Part shown: positions 53,176 to 61,935 of the stretch, in pieces
How the letters are laid out: each line of letters opens with the position of its first letter
How positions within the stretch are numbered: position 1 is the first letter of the stretch
Assembly: GCA_963663615.1 (NCBI GenBank)
Contig: OY760517.1
Coordinates: 2,728,001-2,792,000 of the forward strand
Reading direction: 5' to 3'
Source: G963663615 sp963663615
GTDB lineage: Bacteria; Bacteroidota; Ignavibacteria; Ignavibacteriales; Melioribacteraceae
DNA length: 64,000 nucleotides
Notes under the pieces: generated by a model
What the model was told of the DNA's origin: nothing
The model's database searches: none
The model's input: the letters and a program-made list of their open reading frames with translations, nothing else
Translations under genes and position numbers: made by a program

Positions 53176-53547
53176 TTAAATGCTTATTTCTGTAACAGGC
53201 AGCAATCTTGAGTCTTCAAGTACAGCAGTTCTGTGCCCTATCCCCTTCATGTATTCTTCGTTATATTAGAATGCAATAAAACTTTCAACGCTTTTTTGTT
53301 TTACTAGCAAAACAGCATCCCAATTTTCATCCTGAGGACCAATTAAATAGCTTCCCCCTTCACCCATAAAAAGCACCTCACCCCCTGATTTATGCAAAAA
53401 TGGCAATGTATGCTCAATATAAAGCTGATATGCATCCTTGCCAGTTACAGGTTTACCGGGTTCTGATGAAGGTGTTTGTGAGTAGTGAGCAACATCTCTG
53501 AACTTAAGCAAGTTTAGCATAACAACCTCTCCTTGTATGTTTTTCAT
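53176..53547 (-). pseudogene. DUF1330-type gene interrupted by an in-frame stop
   Basis: The minus-strand frame reads a DUF1330 protein (GEVVMLNLLKF, GKDAYQLYIEHTLPF, SYLIGP, WDAVLLVKQKSVESFIAF) and stops at TAA (53266-53268) after 93 residues. Without changing frame, the next codons read YNEEYMKGIGHRT, then AVLEDSRLLPVTEISI, and stop at 53176. The EYM...HR...LEDSRLLP end is characteristic of DUF1330 proteins. So a single nonsense codon splits an otherwise intact gene of about 123 codons. Causes could be pseudogenisation, an assembly error or readthrough. The ATG at 53520 after AAGGAG is an alternative start. Function of DUF1330 is not known. Confidence 0.75.
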
Positions 53548-53629
53548 AACAAGTTTACGACCGGCTTCCTATATTGGTGACAGATATATATTTTTCACAA
53601 TTCTGTTTCTTTCAATTGATTAGAATAAT

Positions 53630-53652
53630 CGGGAAGACTTGAAGCCTTCCCG
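53630..53652 (-). terminator. Probable rho-independent terminator after the TetR gene
   Basis: CGGGAAG (53630-53636) pairs with CTTCCCG (53646-53652). On the minus strand the tail is ATTATTCT, only moderately T-rich. It follows the TetR stop by 23 bases. Confidence 0.6.
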
Positions 53653-53674
53653 TTGGTTGGATACCCAATTCAGC

Positions 53675-54265
53675 TCAGTGCCCCAAAATATGACTAACCT
53701 GTAATTCAGCCAAATCGAGAAATTCTTTGTATGTATGCGGGTTTCTTCTTGTAAGGTAGAAAAGTAAAATTCCTGCCACAACGTATCTTAATTGACTTTT
53801 TTTCATTTCCGCAACTTCTGGCAATACCATGTGTTGCTCAAGACAATAGTCCCACTCCTCCTGGCACAACCTGTCCAGAAATGTATTAATCATTTCAATG
53901 GTTGGTTGCTTACTAGCCAAATCGTATATTTTTTCAACAAAAAACAGCTCAAATATTCCCGGATATTGGACAAAATATTTAATATACGACATTGTAATTG
54001 CCTTAATTTTCTGGAATCCTCTCGGACTCTTTTCTGTTTCCGATATAACAATCATTGTACACTCTTCCTGAAAATCCTTAACACACTCAAAAACAAGATC
54101 TTTTGCATCCTTAAAATAATTGTAAAGGGTAGCGTATGAATACCCTGCCTTATCTGCAATATTCCTTACACTTACCGCTTTTAATCCTTCACCTTTTAAG
54201 ATGTCTTTTGTTGCCTGAATGAAATATTCTTTCATTCTTTTTTCCTGAATCTCTTTTTTATCCAC
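53675..54265 (-). CDS. TetR-family transcriptional regulator
   Basis: A 196-residue regulator with the N-terminal TetR helix-turn-helix (about 14-62: AVSVRNIADKAGYSYATLYNYFKDAKDLV) and a helical ligand-binding C-terminal domain. The frame starts with GTG at 54265; the ATG ten codons downstream (54235) has a better AGGA ribosome-binding site and may be the real start. A perfect inverted repeat at 54306-54339 lies just upstream and between this gene and the divergent TPR gene, so it probably represses itself and the TPR gene until an inducer binds. The ligand is unknown. Confidence 0.9.
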   Translation of the reverse strand: MDKKEIQEKRMKEYFIQATKDILKGEGLKAVSVRNIADKAGYSYATLYNYFKDAKDLVFECVKDFQEECTMIVISETEKSPRGFQKIKAITMSYIKYFVQYPGIFELFFVEKIYDLASKQPTIEMINTFLDRLCQEEWDYCLEQHMVLPEVAEMKKSQLRYVVAGILLFYLTRRNPHTYKEFLDLAELQVSHILGH

Positions 54266-54305
54266 TTTAACGCCATTAATTATTTTAACAATATTATTAT
54301 TTTTA

Positions 54306-54339
54306 ACACTGTTAAGTTAAAGAACGTTGTTAACAGTGT
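54306..54339. promoter_or_regulatory. Inverted-repeat operator between the TetR and TPR genes
   Basis: ACACTGTTAA (54306-54315) and TTAACAGTGT (54330-54339) are perfect 10-base inverted arms, separated by 14 bases. Further TTAA/GTTAA pieces occur inside. It lies 40-75 bases upstream of the TetR start and about 90 bases before the divergent TPR gene, the standard position for an autoregulatory TetR site. Confidence 0.7.
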
Positions 54340-54427
54340 CAATATAATTTTTATTATGGGTATAATTTTATAGGGTTGACGAATATAGCAACAAGCTTTA
54401 TCTTGTACAGAAAAAAATCCGGTTATT

Positions 54428-55567
54428 ATGAAAAAGTTACTTCTTGTATTTCTTCTGGGCAACATAAGCATTTTTGGTTCTGCACGTTTTGATTCACTGA
54501 TTACAGCCGGAATTCACCAAATTTACAATATTAAGTTTGAAGAAGCCGAATCTACATTTAGCATTATTAAATCAGAATACCCCAAACACCCTGCTGGCAA
54601 GTTTTTCGATGCCATGATACTTTGGTGGAAAATACTTCTGGATTTTGATAACCGTGAGTATGATGACGAGTTTATTAATAAAATTGATATAGTTGTGGAC
54701 TATTGCGATGAATTGCTGGAGGAAGATCCCAACAACATTGATGCACTCTTCTTTAAAGGTGGTGCCCTTGGCTTCAGGGGTAGGCTGTACGCTTTCAGGA
54801 AAAGCTGGTTTGATGCTGCTATGGATGGCAAGGACGCCCTTCCAATTGTATATCAGGCTTACGAGGCTAATCCCAATAATGTTGATGTACAGCTCGGTTT
54901 TGGTATCTACAACTATTACGCAGCGGCAATTCCAAAGCGGTTTCCGTTTGTTGAGCCTTTTATGTTTATGTTTCCGGAAGGCAATATTACTGAGGGATTA
55001 AAACAGCTTGAGTATGCATCAGAACATGGTAAATATTCCAGTATTGAAGCAACCTATACACTTGTTACTATTTACCTGAATTTTGAAAGAGATGGGTACA
55101 GGGCAGAACCTTACGCCGAAAAGCTTCGTTATATGTTCCCTGATAATCCAAGTTTTCACAGGTATTATGCAAAATTGTTTATTGTAGGTAATGATTATGC
55201 TATGGCAGATAGTATTTATGGTGAAATTATTGAAAAAGTGCATGACGGTGCTTTGGGATACTCAAGCTGGATGGAACGAGAAGCATATTACTACAAAGGG
55301 GTATATGCATTTAATGAAAGGAATACCAAATTGGGTCTTGAATATTTCAGTAAAACTCTGGAAATATCCAAACAGATAGAAAAGGATCGGGGTGATAACA
55401 AATCAGGATTTTACGTGAAAGCTCTGCTATATTTGGGAAACCTATACGATACAGCAGGCAAACGACAAAAAGCACTTGCCTGCTATGAAGAAATTCTTGA
55501 TATAGATGAATATGTAAACTCGCATGATGATGCTGAAAAGTACCAGGAAAAACCATTTCACTGGTAA
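54428..55567 (+). CDS. Secreted tetratricopeptide-repeat protein
   Basis: A 379-residue exported protein (signal peptide about 1-17) rich in TPR helices (units near 25-60, 90-115, 138-165, 180-215, 245-275, 290-320 and 335-365). No catalytic motif. TPR solenoids mediate protein contacts. It is divergent from, and probably controlled by, the TetR regulator through the shared operator. Its partner is unknown. Confidence 0.75.
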   Translation: MKKLLLVFLLGNISIFGSARFDSLITAGIHQIYNIKFEEAESTFSIIKSEYPKHPAGKFFDAMILWWKILLDFDNREYDDEFINKIDIVVDYCDELLEEDPNNIDALFFKGGALGFRGRLYAFRKSWFDAAMDGKDALPIVYQAYEANPNNVDVQLGFGIYNYYAAAIPKRFPFVEPFMFMFPEGNITEGLKQLEYASEHGKYSSIEATYTLVTIYLNFERDGYRAEPYAEKLRYMFPDNPSFHRYYAKLFIVGNDYAMADSIYGEIIEKVHDGALGYSSWMEREAYYYKGVYAFNERNTKLGLEYFSKTLEISKQIEKDRGDNKSGFYVKALLYLGNLYDTAGKRQKALACYEEILDIDEYVNSHDDAEKYQEKPFHW

Positions 55568-55655
55568 TTGGAGTTGTTCTATAACAGACTCTTTGGAAAA
55601 GATAATTCCAGAATGAATCAAAAAAGCTTTTCAAAAATACAGCTTTATACTTGCT

Positions 55656-56195
55656 TTACTGTTTATTTTTGGGGATCATTTTTAGCTGTACAAACTCATC
55701 ACTAAACTGGGTAATTTCTTTTATTCCAAAGTTCTTGAGTTCTGTACCCTCGGCAAAAATAGGTATTCCTCCTCCAAGTACAACGGTTCTAATAGTAAGG
55801 TATATTTCATCTATCATATTTTCATTAAGTAATATACCATTTACCTCGCTACCTCCAACCAGCCAAATATCCTTACCCTCTTTTTGCTTCAATTGTTTTA
55901 CAAATTCAACAATATCAGCTTTTACAAATTCAACCGGATTATCAGTTTGCTTAACATGTGTACGACTTATAATATAATTAATTTTATCAGGGTAAGGAAA
56001 CGGTTTGCCAAAACCAAGTATTTCCCTGTATGTATTGTACCCCATAATTGTGGTATCTACTGAATTATAAAAATCATTATATCCAAAATCTTCATTTTCA
56101 TTTGAGTTGGTTTGTTCCAGCCAGTTTACACTACCCTCTTTGGTTGCAATAAACCCATCAACACTTTGTGCTATAAATAGTTTTAGTTTTCTCAT
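55656..56195 (-). CDS. Dihydrofolate reductase-family protein (RibD C-terminal-like)
   Basis: A 179-residue protein of the DHFR/RibD C-terminal fold: KLKLFIAQSVDGFIA at the start, TTIMGYNTYREILGFG in the middle (about 47-62), KDIWLVGGSEVNGILL (about 107-122) and a TVVLGGGIPIF segment (about 136-146). It lacks the full context of a folate-pathway DHFR. It may be an NADPH-dependent reductase of unknown substrate. It is monocistronic. Confidence 0.8.
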   Translation of the reverse strand: MRKLKLFIAQSVDGFIATKEGSVNWLEQTNSNENEDFGYNDFYNSVDTTIMGYNTYREILGFGKPFPYPDKINYIISRTHVKQTDNPVEFVKADIVEFVKQLKQKEGKDIWLVGGSEVNGILLNENMIDEIYLTIRTVVLGGGIPIFAEGTELKNFGIKEITQFSDEFVQLKMIPKNKQ

Positions 56196-56323
56196 TATTT
56201 TCCCGTTTTCCCAAAATTCCAGTTGTAAATAAACAAATTTTAATAAAAAAACAATTTAATAGGTGTCACAAATATTTTGAATATTTTGCTGTAATACGTG
56301 TATAAGAATTAAAAGGTATTATT

Positions 56324-56800
56324 ATGAAATTTTTTGTTGAGCAGCAATTTAGTTTATTCGTTAGCAACTTTATTATATATAATGAGAATCATGTACAGGT
56401 TTATAAAGTAAACGGCAAATTAAGATTCCTGTATCGATATGCAAAAATTGTTGATACAAACGAAAATCCAATAGGCAACTATGAAGGGAAATTATTTGGT
56501 TTTTCTTATACACTTAACTTGCCTGAGGGTAAAAAAGTAAGAGTAAGAAGAGAGCTTTCGCTGGGTGGTAGCAAACATTACATTGAAGTAAACCAGGGTG
56601 TAACATACCTTGTTCAAGGTTCATTTATGGAACATGACTACCAGATTATTCGCGAAAATAAGGAAATTGGCAGAATTAAAAAGGGGTATTTCCAGATACT
56701 TGACAAGTACGAAATTGAATTTAACGATGAAGAAGAAGTATTACCCATTTTACTCGGTTGTGTAATAGTTGATTCAAGCAAACACAGACCCAAAGGTTAG
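56324..56800 (+). CDS. LURP-one/Tubby-like small protein
   Basis: A 158-residue cytoplasmic protein with the alternating strand pattern of LURP-one-related/Tubby C-terminal-like folds (VYKVNGKLRFLYRYAKIVD, LGGSKHYIEVN, YLVQGSFMEHDYQII, EIGRIKKGYFQILDKYEIEF). No catalytic residues are apparent. Members bind phospholipids in some systems; the bacterial role is unknown. It converges on waaA with no gap. Confidence 0.65.
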   Translation: MKFFVEQQFSLFVSNFIIYNENHVQVYKVNGKLRFLYRYAKIVDTNENPIGNYEGKLFGFSYTLNLPEGKKVRVRRELSLGGSKHYIEVNQGVTYLVQGSFMEHDYQIIRENKEIGRIKKGYFQILDKYEIEFNDEEEVLPILLGCVIVDSSKHRPKG

Positions 56801-58081
56801 CTATACCCAATTGGTAATTTCTTTTAGAATTCTTTCGGAAGCACCTACATTATCACTAACATATTTTCGTGCCTGGTCTCCAAGCTCAATGCGTAACCCC
56901 TCATCCGAGGTAAGTTTTCTGAAAATTTTGTAAGCCTCAAATCTGTCGTGTATTTCAATTCCACACCCAAGAGTTTTTAACTCCTGAGCTTCACGACTCG
57001 TATTATTTTTGGGTCCGAATACCACCGGAATACCATAAACAGCCGGTTCAAGTACGTTATGTATTCCCTGCCTGAAACTGCCGCCTATATAAGCTATATG
57101 TGCGTAATAATACAAGGTAAGTAATATACCTATTGAATCAACAATAATGATTCGTTCATTATTGTAATTATTTGGTACGTAGCTAAATCTTATATGTTCT
57201 CCCTTTCCGGTCAGGTAGTTTTCAAGTTTTTCGAGGTGTGGAATGGTTGGTTCATGAGGTACCAAAATTAAAATAACATCAGGATCATACTTGCATAACT
57301 TGAGAAAAGCAGGAAGAATTACATTTTCATCTGCCTCCCAACTACTTCCTGCAACAATAACTTTTTTACCGGCAAGAACATTATCATCAAGTAGTTTGCG
57401 TGTTTTTGCTGCTGCACTTTTCTGGTAAACCCTGTCGAAACGGGTATCACCAACGGCACTTAGTCTATCAGCAGTTACCCCAAGAGATTTAAAGTTTTCA
57501 ACATCACTTTCCGAAACTGCCAATATTCGGTTTACCTGATTAAACAGGTCATGGTGGAAACTTCTTGAGATAGGCAATTTTCTGCGGCTATCCTTCCTCA
57601 TTGTTGCATCAACAATAAATGTTGGGATATTATTTTTATTTAGTTGCCAAATAAAATTTGGCCAAATATCATAACGCATAAAAATGGCTATATTAGGCTT
57701 AACAATGCGTATAAATTTGTTTGCACTGTAAGGCACATCAAAAGGCAAGTATGAAACCAAATCGGCATACGGATAGTTTTTGGAATTACGATAACCCGAA
57801 GGTGAGAAAAATGTAACTATTATATTGTATTTATTCTGCTGATAAAGCTTTTCAATAATTGGTTTTGCCTGCTCAAATTCGCCCATTGAGGAAGAATGGA
57901 ACCATAACATTTTTTTCGATCGGTTAAGACCCATAACATTTATAATGAGGTTTTCAAAAAGTTTCTTCCTGTCATTTATACCATTTCTGATCTTTTTATT
58001 AAAGAAACCGGCAAAGTATATCATTACATACAATAATGGTATAACAATGGAATTATAGAATAAATACCAAATTTGAGTCAT
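56801..58081 (-). CDS. waaA: 3-deoxy-D-manno-octulosonic acid (Kdo) transferase
   Basis: A 426-residue GT30 enzyme that transfers Kdo from CMP-Kdo to lipid A precursor at the inner membrane. It has an N-terminal membrane anchor (about 8-26), HSSSMGEFEQ with the catalytic-type Glu E68, and the C-terminal donor site including GGSFRQGIHNVLEPAVYGIPVVFGP. This shows an LPS-bearing outer membrane. It is three bases downstream of the heptosyltransferase and probably co-transcribed. Confidence 0.92.
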   Translation of the reverse strand: MTQIWYLFYNSIVIPLLYVMIYFAGFFNKKIRNGINDRKKLFENLIINVMGLNRSKKMLWFHSSSMGEFEQAKPIIEKLYQQNKYNIIVTFFSPSGYRNSKNYPYADLVSYLPFDVPYSANKFIRIVKPNIAIFMRYDIWPNFIWQLNKNNIPTFIVDATMRKDSRRKLPISRSFHHDLFNQVNRILAVSESDVENFKSLGVTADRLSAVGDTRFDRVYQKSAAAKTRKLLDDNVLAGKKVIVAGSSWEADENVILPAFLKLCKYDPDVILILVPHEPTIPHLEKLENYLTGKGEHIRFSYVPNNYNNERIIIVDSIGILLTLYYYAHIAYIGGSFRQGIHNVLEPAVYGIPVVFGPKNNTSREAQELKTLGCGIEIHDRFEAYKIFRKLTSDEGLRIELGDQARKYVSDNVGASERILKEITNWV

Positions 58082-58084
58082 AAG

Positions 58085-59068
58085 TTAAATCAGATTTTTA
58101 ATTTCATTGAATACAAGCTCGGGATACAGATTCATCATGCAATTAAAATGCATTTTAGGACAACTACCTTTACCAATATGTGAGCATGGGCGGCAGTTAA
58201 CAGTACTGTCTTCCAAAACCAGCGATTTACTTTTCCATGGTTTGAAGCCAAATTCACCAACTGTTGAGCCAAATATAACGGCAACCGGTACATCAATTGC
58301 AGTTGCTGCGTGCATAAGTCCCGAATCATTACACACAATAAGTTTACATCTTTTCATGTTTAGCAATAATTGGTGCAATTTATTTTCGGTATATAAATTT
58401 ATGGATTTTTTTATTGATAAATGTAATCGTTCACAAATTTCTTTATCATCACTACCACCAAACAAGGCAACTTTATACCCCTTATCGTTAAGTAATTTAC
58501 CTAATTTGGCATAGTATTCTTCAGGATACTGTTTTGTAAAATGTTTTGAACCGGGACAAAATCCAATCAGTTTATCCTCTTGCTCAACTTTATCAAGTCC
58601 AGCCGGAAACATTTCGGGTCCCTTGTCATCTAATTTTAGAGCTGATAAAACATCAGCATATCTTTCCGGAATTTTTTTAATTTTACCAAAAAGGTTAATC
58701 TTGAAATGCACCAGCAAAAATTTTGCTAATTGAGGTTTTGTTATTTTATATGAACTCTTACCGGTTGCTTTTACTATTTTTGAAGAATGCTTGTTATGCT
58801 GAAAATCAAGTACCAAATCATAATTTTTTTTCATCAGTATTGAATAAAGATTACTATTATCCCCCTTTTTACTATATAACAGTAAATTGTTTATTCGGGG
58901 GCTATTAGTATAAACTTCTTCCGAAGCAGGCGAAGTTACAAAATCAATTATAGCTTCTTTATACTTGCTCTTCAAGGCTCTAACAACCGGTGTTGTTAGT
59001 ATAACATCACCAAGAGAACTTAACCTTATTACCACTATTTTTTTTATTTCGCTAATTTTCAATACCAA
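58085..59068 (-). CDS. LPS heptosyltransferase-like glycosyltransferase (GT9)
   Basis: A 327-residue glycosyltransferase family 9 protein (ADP-heptose:LPS heptosyltransferase group). Landmarks are RLSSLGDVILTTPVV near 15-29, GFCPGSKHFTKQYPEEYY near 168-186 and NDSGLMHAATAIDVPVAVIFG near 245-265. It extends the LPS core. Only TTG candidates exist for its start (59068 or 59062); no ribosome-binding site is evident. It forms an operon with waaA. Confidence 0.88.
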   Translation of the reverse strand: MVLKISEIKKIVVIRLSSLGDVILTTPVVRALKSKYKEAIIDFVTSPASEEVYTNSPRINNLLLYSKKGDNSNLYSILMKKNYDLVLDFQHNKHSSKIVKATGKSSYKITKPQLAKFLLVHFKINLFGKIKKIPERYADVLSALKLDDKGPEMFPAGLDKVEQEDKLIGFCPGSKHFTKQYPEEYYAKLGKLLNDKGYKVALFGGSDDKEICERLHLSIKKSINLYTENKLHQLLLNMKRCKLIVCNDSGLMHAATAIDVPVAVIFGSTVGEFGFKPWKSKSLVLEDSTVNCRPCSHIGKGSCPKMHFNCMMNLYPELVFNEIKNLI

Positions 59069-59145
59069 ATTTTAAGTATGATATAAAAACAATTGCAAAT
59101 TTAGAAAATTTTAAGCAATATAATAACCGAATCTTTTCAAATTCT

Positions 59146-59421
59146 ATGGAAATAAATATGACCACCGGAAATGCACCTGGGATAAAAGAGTTTAAGCAAA
59201 ACAGTCTGGAAAAAAAATGTTATGCACTGGCTGAGGAATTATCACAGTTTTTGCCTGTACGGAATGATAGATACCGCCTTGCGTATAACCTTGTAAAATT
59301 TAAAAGTGGTGAAGGTGATGCACCTGAAATTATTATAAAGACAAATAAATTTACGGTTGCCGAAATATCAAAAGAAGAATTGGCAAGTATTATTGATGAT
59401 AAGCTGCAATATGTTATATAA
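59146..59421 (+). CDS. Small unknown protein
   Basis: A 91-residue soluble protein, not recognised. It has a helical N-terminal half with a single Cys (C25) and a C-terminal half with EIIIKTNKFTVAEISKEELASIIDDKL. A second Met at residue 5 follows GGAAATAA and is an alternative start. It diverges from the heptosyltransferase. It looks like a real gene from its codon use and position, but no function can be offered. Confidence 0.55.
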   Translation: MEINMTTGNAPGIKEFKQNSLEKKCYALAEELSQFLPVRNDRYRLAYNLVKFKSGEGDAPEIIIKTNKFTVAEISKEELASIIDDKLQYVI

Positions 59422-59553
59422 TATCATTATGATAAAACAATTGTTATCCCTTTAATAATTTTGTATCGCTTTCAGAACGTATTTAAGTTTTTTTTAAGGG
59501 GGTATAATTATTGATGTAAACTATTTTAATTCTGAATAAAATAGTATTATATC

Positions 59554-60741
59554 ATGGCTGATAATTCACGTATAGTAATAGTTGATGCATTACGCGGTTT
59601 TGCTCTTCTTATGATTGTAATGATTCATTATGTTGAGCATTTTGATTTCTTTACTCCCCCACTTGCTAACTCGCTACTTGTAACCTCAATCGACAAAACG
59701 GTTATGGAATACACGTTTTTCCTGATTAGTGGAAAGGCTTACTCAATTTTTGCACTTCTTTTCGGGTTTAGTTTCTTCATTCAGATGCATCGGGCTGAAG
59801 AAGCAGGCAAAGATTTTAGAGCAAGATTTTTGTGGCGTTTGTGCATTTTGATGATATTTGGATTTCTCCATTCACTTGTATATCGCGGTGATATTCTTCA
59901 TATTTACGCATTACTTGGTACAATACTTTTAATTTTATACAAAGTTAACCATAAAGCTCTATTTATACTGGCTATATTATTTGCATTACAAATACCCACC
60001 ATTTACAATGTAATTCAGTCGTTTACTAATCCGGATTTTGCTTACTCAGCTTCATGGGGACAAAATTATTGGGGTGAAGGTAATATTGCCTATCAAAACG
60101 GCTCCTTTACTGATGTAATTGCGTACAATTTATGGAAAGGACGTGCAGCTGTGTGGGGCTGGACATACTATTATGGCAGATATATGCAACTTCTTGCCTT
60201 ATTCATTACCGGACTGTTAATTGGCAGGTCTAACTACTTTGTAGAAGTTACCAGACACAAGAAACTAACTGTTATTGTATTATTCAGCTCGTTTATTATT
60301 GCTATAATATTATATGCTGTACTATCATTTATTCCGGAATTGGGGTTCTCACAAACACAGCAAGGTTTAACTACTACCCTCTTTTCATCTTATTTTAATT
60401 TGGCTGTTACGAGTAGTATTTGTTCATTATTAGTCTTGATATATCTAAACTTCCGATACTCATTCTTTTTCCGCTTACTCTCCTCTTATGGTAAAATGAG
60501 CTTAACTAACTATATATTGCAATCAATAACCGGAGTCGTACTATTCTATGGTTTTGGATTTGCTCTCTATAAATATTTCGGTGCATTGTGGTCTCTTCTT
60601 CTGGGAATTACTGTATTTTTGATTTCCGCATTACTAAGTAAACAATGGCTTAAAAAGTACAGATACGGTCCTCTTGAATGGATGTGGCGTGCATCAACTT
60701 TTTTGAATTTTCGTATAAATATAAGGAGGGGCAAAAATTAA
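59554..60741 (+). CDS. DUF418-family membrane protein
   Basis: A 395-residue protein with about ten membrane helices. The N-terminal RIVIVDALRGFALLMIVMIHY (6-26) and the C-terminal GPLEWMWRASTF are the hallmarks of the DUF1624/DUF418 family, related to acyltransferase-3-like proteins. Function is not established; acyl or acetyl transfer at the membrane is possible. It is monocistronic. Confidence 0.82.
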   Translation: MADNSRIVIVDALRGFALLMIVMIHYVEHFDFFTPPLANSLLVTSIDKTVMEYTFFLISGKAYSIFALLFGFSFFIQMHRAEEAGKDFRARFLWRLCILMIFGFLHSLVYRGDILHIYALLGTILLILYKVNHKALFILAILFALQIPTIYNVIQSFTNPDFAYSASWGQNYWGEGNIAYQNGSFTDVIAYNLWKGRAAVWGWTYYYGRYMQLLALFITGLLIGRSNYFVEVTRHKKLTVIVLFSSFIIAIILYAVLSFIPELGFSQTQQGLTTTLFSSYFNLAVTSSICSLLVLIYLNFRYSFFFRLLSSYGKMSLTNYILQSITGVVLFYGFGFALYKYFGALWSLLLGITVFLISALLSKQWLKKYRYGPLEWMWRASTFLNFRINIRRGKN

Positions 60742-60837
60742 CCATTTAAATTGTTAGAATTTCGTAGTATATTATCATCTTATATAAAGGCTTACCGCCT
60801 ATATTGTGCCCTATTTGAATAACCGGAGTGCAATTAC

Positions 60838-61821
60838 ATGAAAGAAATATTAGCTAAATCCGCGGAAAAGGTTTTCATCACAACTATCCCTCCTATTAAA
60901 TTCGGAGAAGATCAGGATAACGCTTTCATCAAAGCCTGCAATTTAATGTTTAACTCACAAGGTAACAACTACACTTACGAATATCTTATGGGTATTTGTG
61001 GTGCCGCCTTTAAACTCCATTTTGACCCTCATTGGTGTCCAAGCTCTGTTGACCCTACAACTGGTTATGATGTTTCAAACGATTTACTTAGAGCAACTGG
61101 CTACAAGGGTGAAATGCACAGAATTGACCATAATAATCCTGATGATATAAACGATCTTTTTTCCAGAATTAAGATTCAAATTGATAGAGGCATCCCTATC
61201 CCCGCACTCAATATAAACTTGGATATGGAATGGGGACTGATTATCGGCTATTCAAAAAAAGAACCTGCAATTTTATGCCATTCATATAGCGAAAATAATA
61301 CTTATATACTTGCAGAACGTGCTCCATGGGTAACCCTCTTTTTAGGTGAACATCATCAAATACCAGCAAAGGACGAGCTTTTCCACAACTCATTAAGAAT
61401 TGCATCCAATATTACACGAACTGAACAGTATGACGGCTATAAAAGCGGCTTAAAAGCTTTTGAAGCATGGATTGCCAAATTAACCGAACTTGTTGAAACC
61501 AAAACCAGGTTTATGGATTTTGAAGCTAATTTGGTTATTCTAAATTCATTGCTCGATTCCCGTAACGCTGCGGTAAGATATTTGCTTTCCTTTAACTACA
61601 AAATGCTTAACGGTAATGATCTGATAAATAACTACCGTGAGGAAGTGTTGCTCCTCAAGGATATGCTGGTAAATATTTTACCTGATTACAATTCAAAAGA
61701 AAAGGCTTGGACAAAGGCTGTATTAAATAAGCAGATTGAAATACTTAATATTATTTATTACCTCGAAAAAGAGAATATTGAACTTATTGAAGAAGAAATT
61801 GAGAGCTACCAGGAATTATAA
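60838..61821 (+). CDS. C39-like/BtrH-like protein of unknown function
   Basis: A 327-residue cytoplasmic protein. The N-terminal half has a GICGAAFKLHFDPHWCPSS region (52-70) and GIPIPALN...GLIIGYSKKEPAILCHSY, similar to BtrH_N or C39-peptidase-like folds with a candidate Cys at 54 or 67 and His at 65. The C-terminal half (about 205-325) is helical. GGAG lies nine bases before the ATG. BtrH-like proteins transfer acyl groups in secondary metabolism, but no such cluster is near, so the role here is unknown. Confidence 0.6.
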   Translation: MKEILAKSAEKVFITTIPPIKFGEDQDNAFIKACNLMFNSQGNNYTYEYLMGICGAAFKLHFDPHWCPSSVDPTTGYDVSNDLLRATGYKGEMHRIDHNNPDDINDLFSRIKIQIDRGIPIPALNINLDMEWGLIIGYSKKEPAILCHSYSENNTYILAERAPWVTLFLGEHHQIPAKDELFHNSLRIASNITRTEQYDGYKSGLKAFEAWIAKLTELVETKTRFMDFEANLVILNSLLDSRNAAVRYLLSFNYKMLNGNDLINNYREEVLLLKDMLVNILPDYNSKEKAWTKAVLNKQIEILNIIYYLEKENIELIEEEIESYQEL

Positions 61822-61935
61822 ATACTTTTATCGGCATCTGATAATTCCTGTTAGGCTTACAAATACTCATTAGCGATTGTATTAGGTATAATAATTGCTT
61901 ATTGTTGATTTAACCATAACAATCAATCGTGAAAT

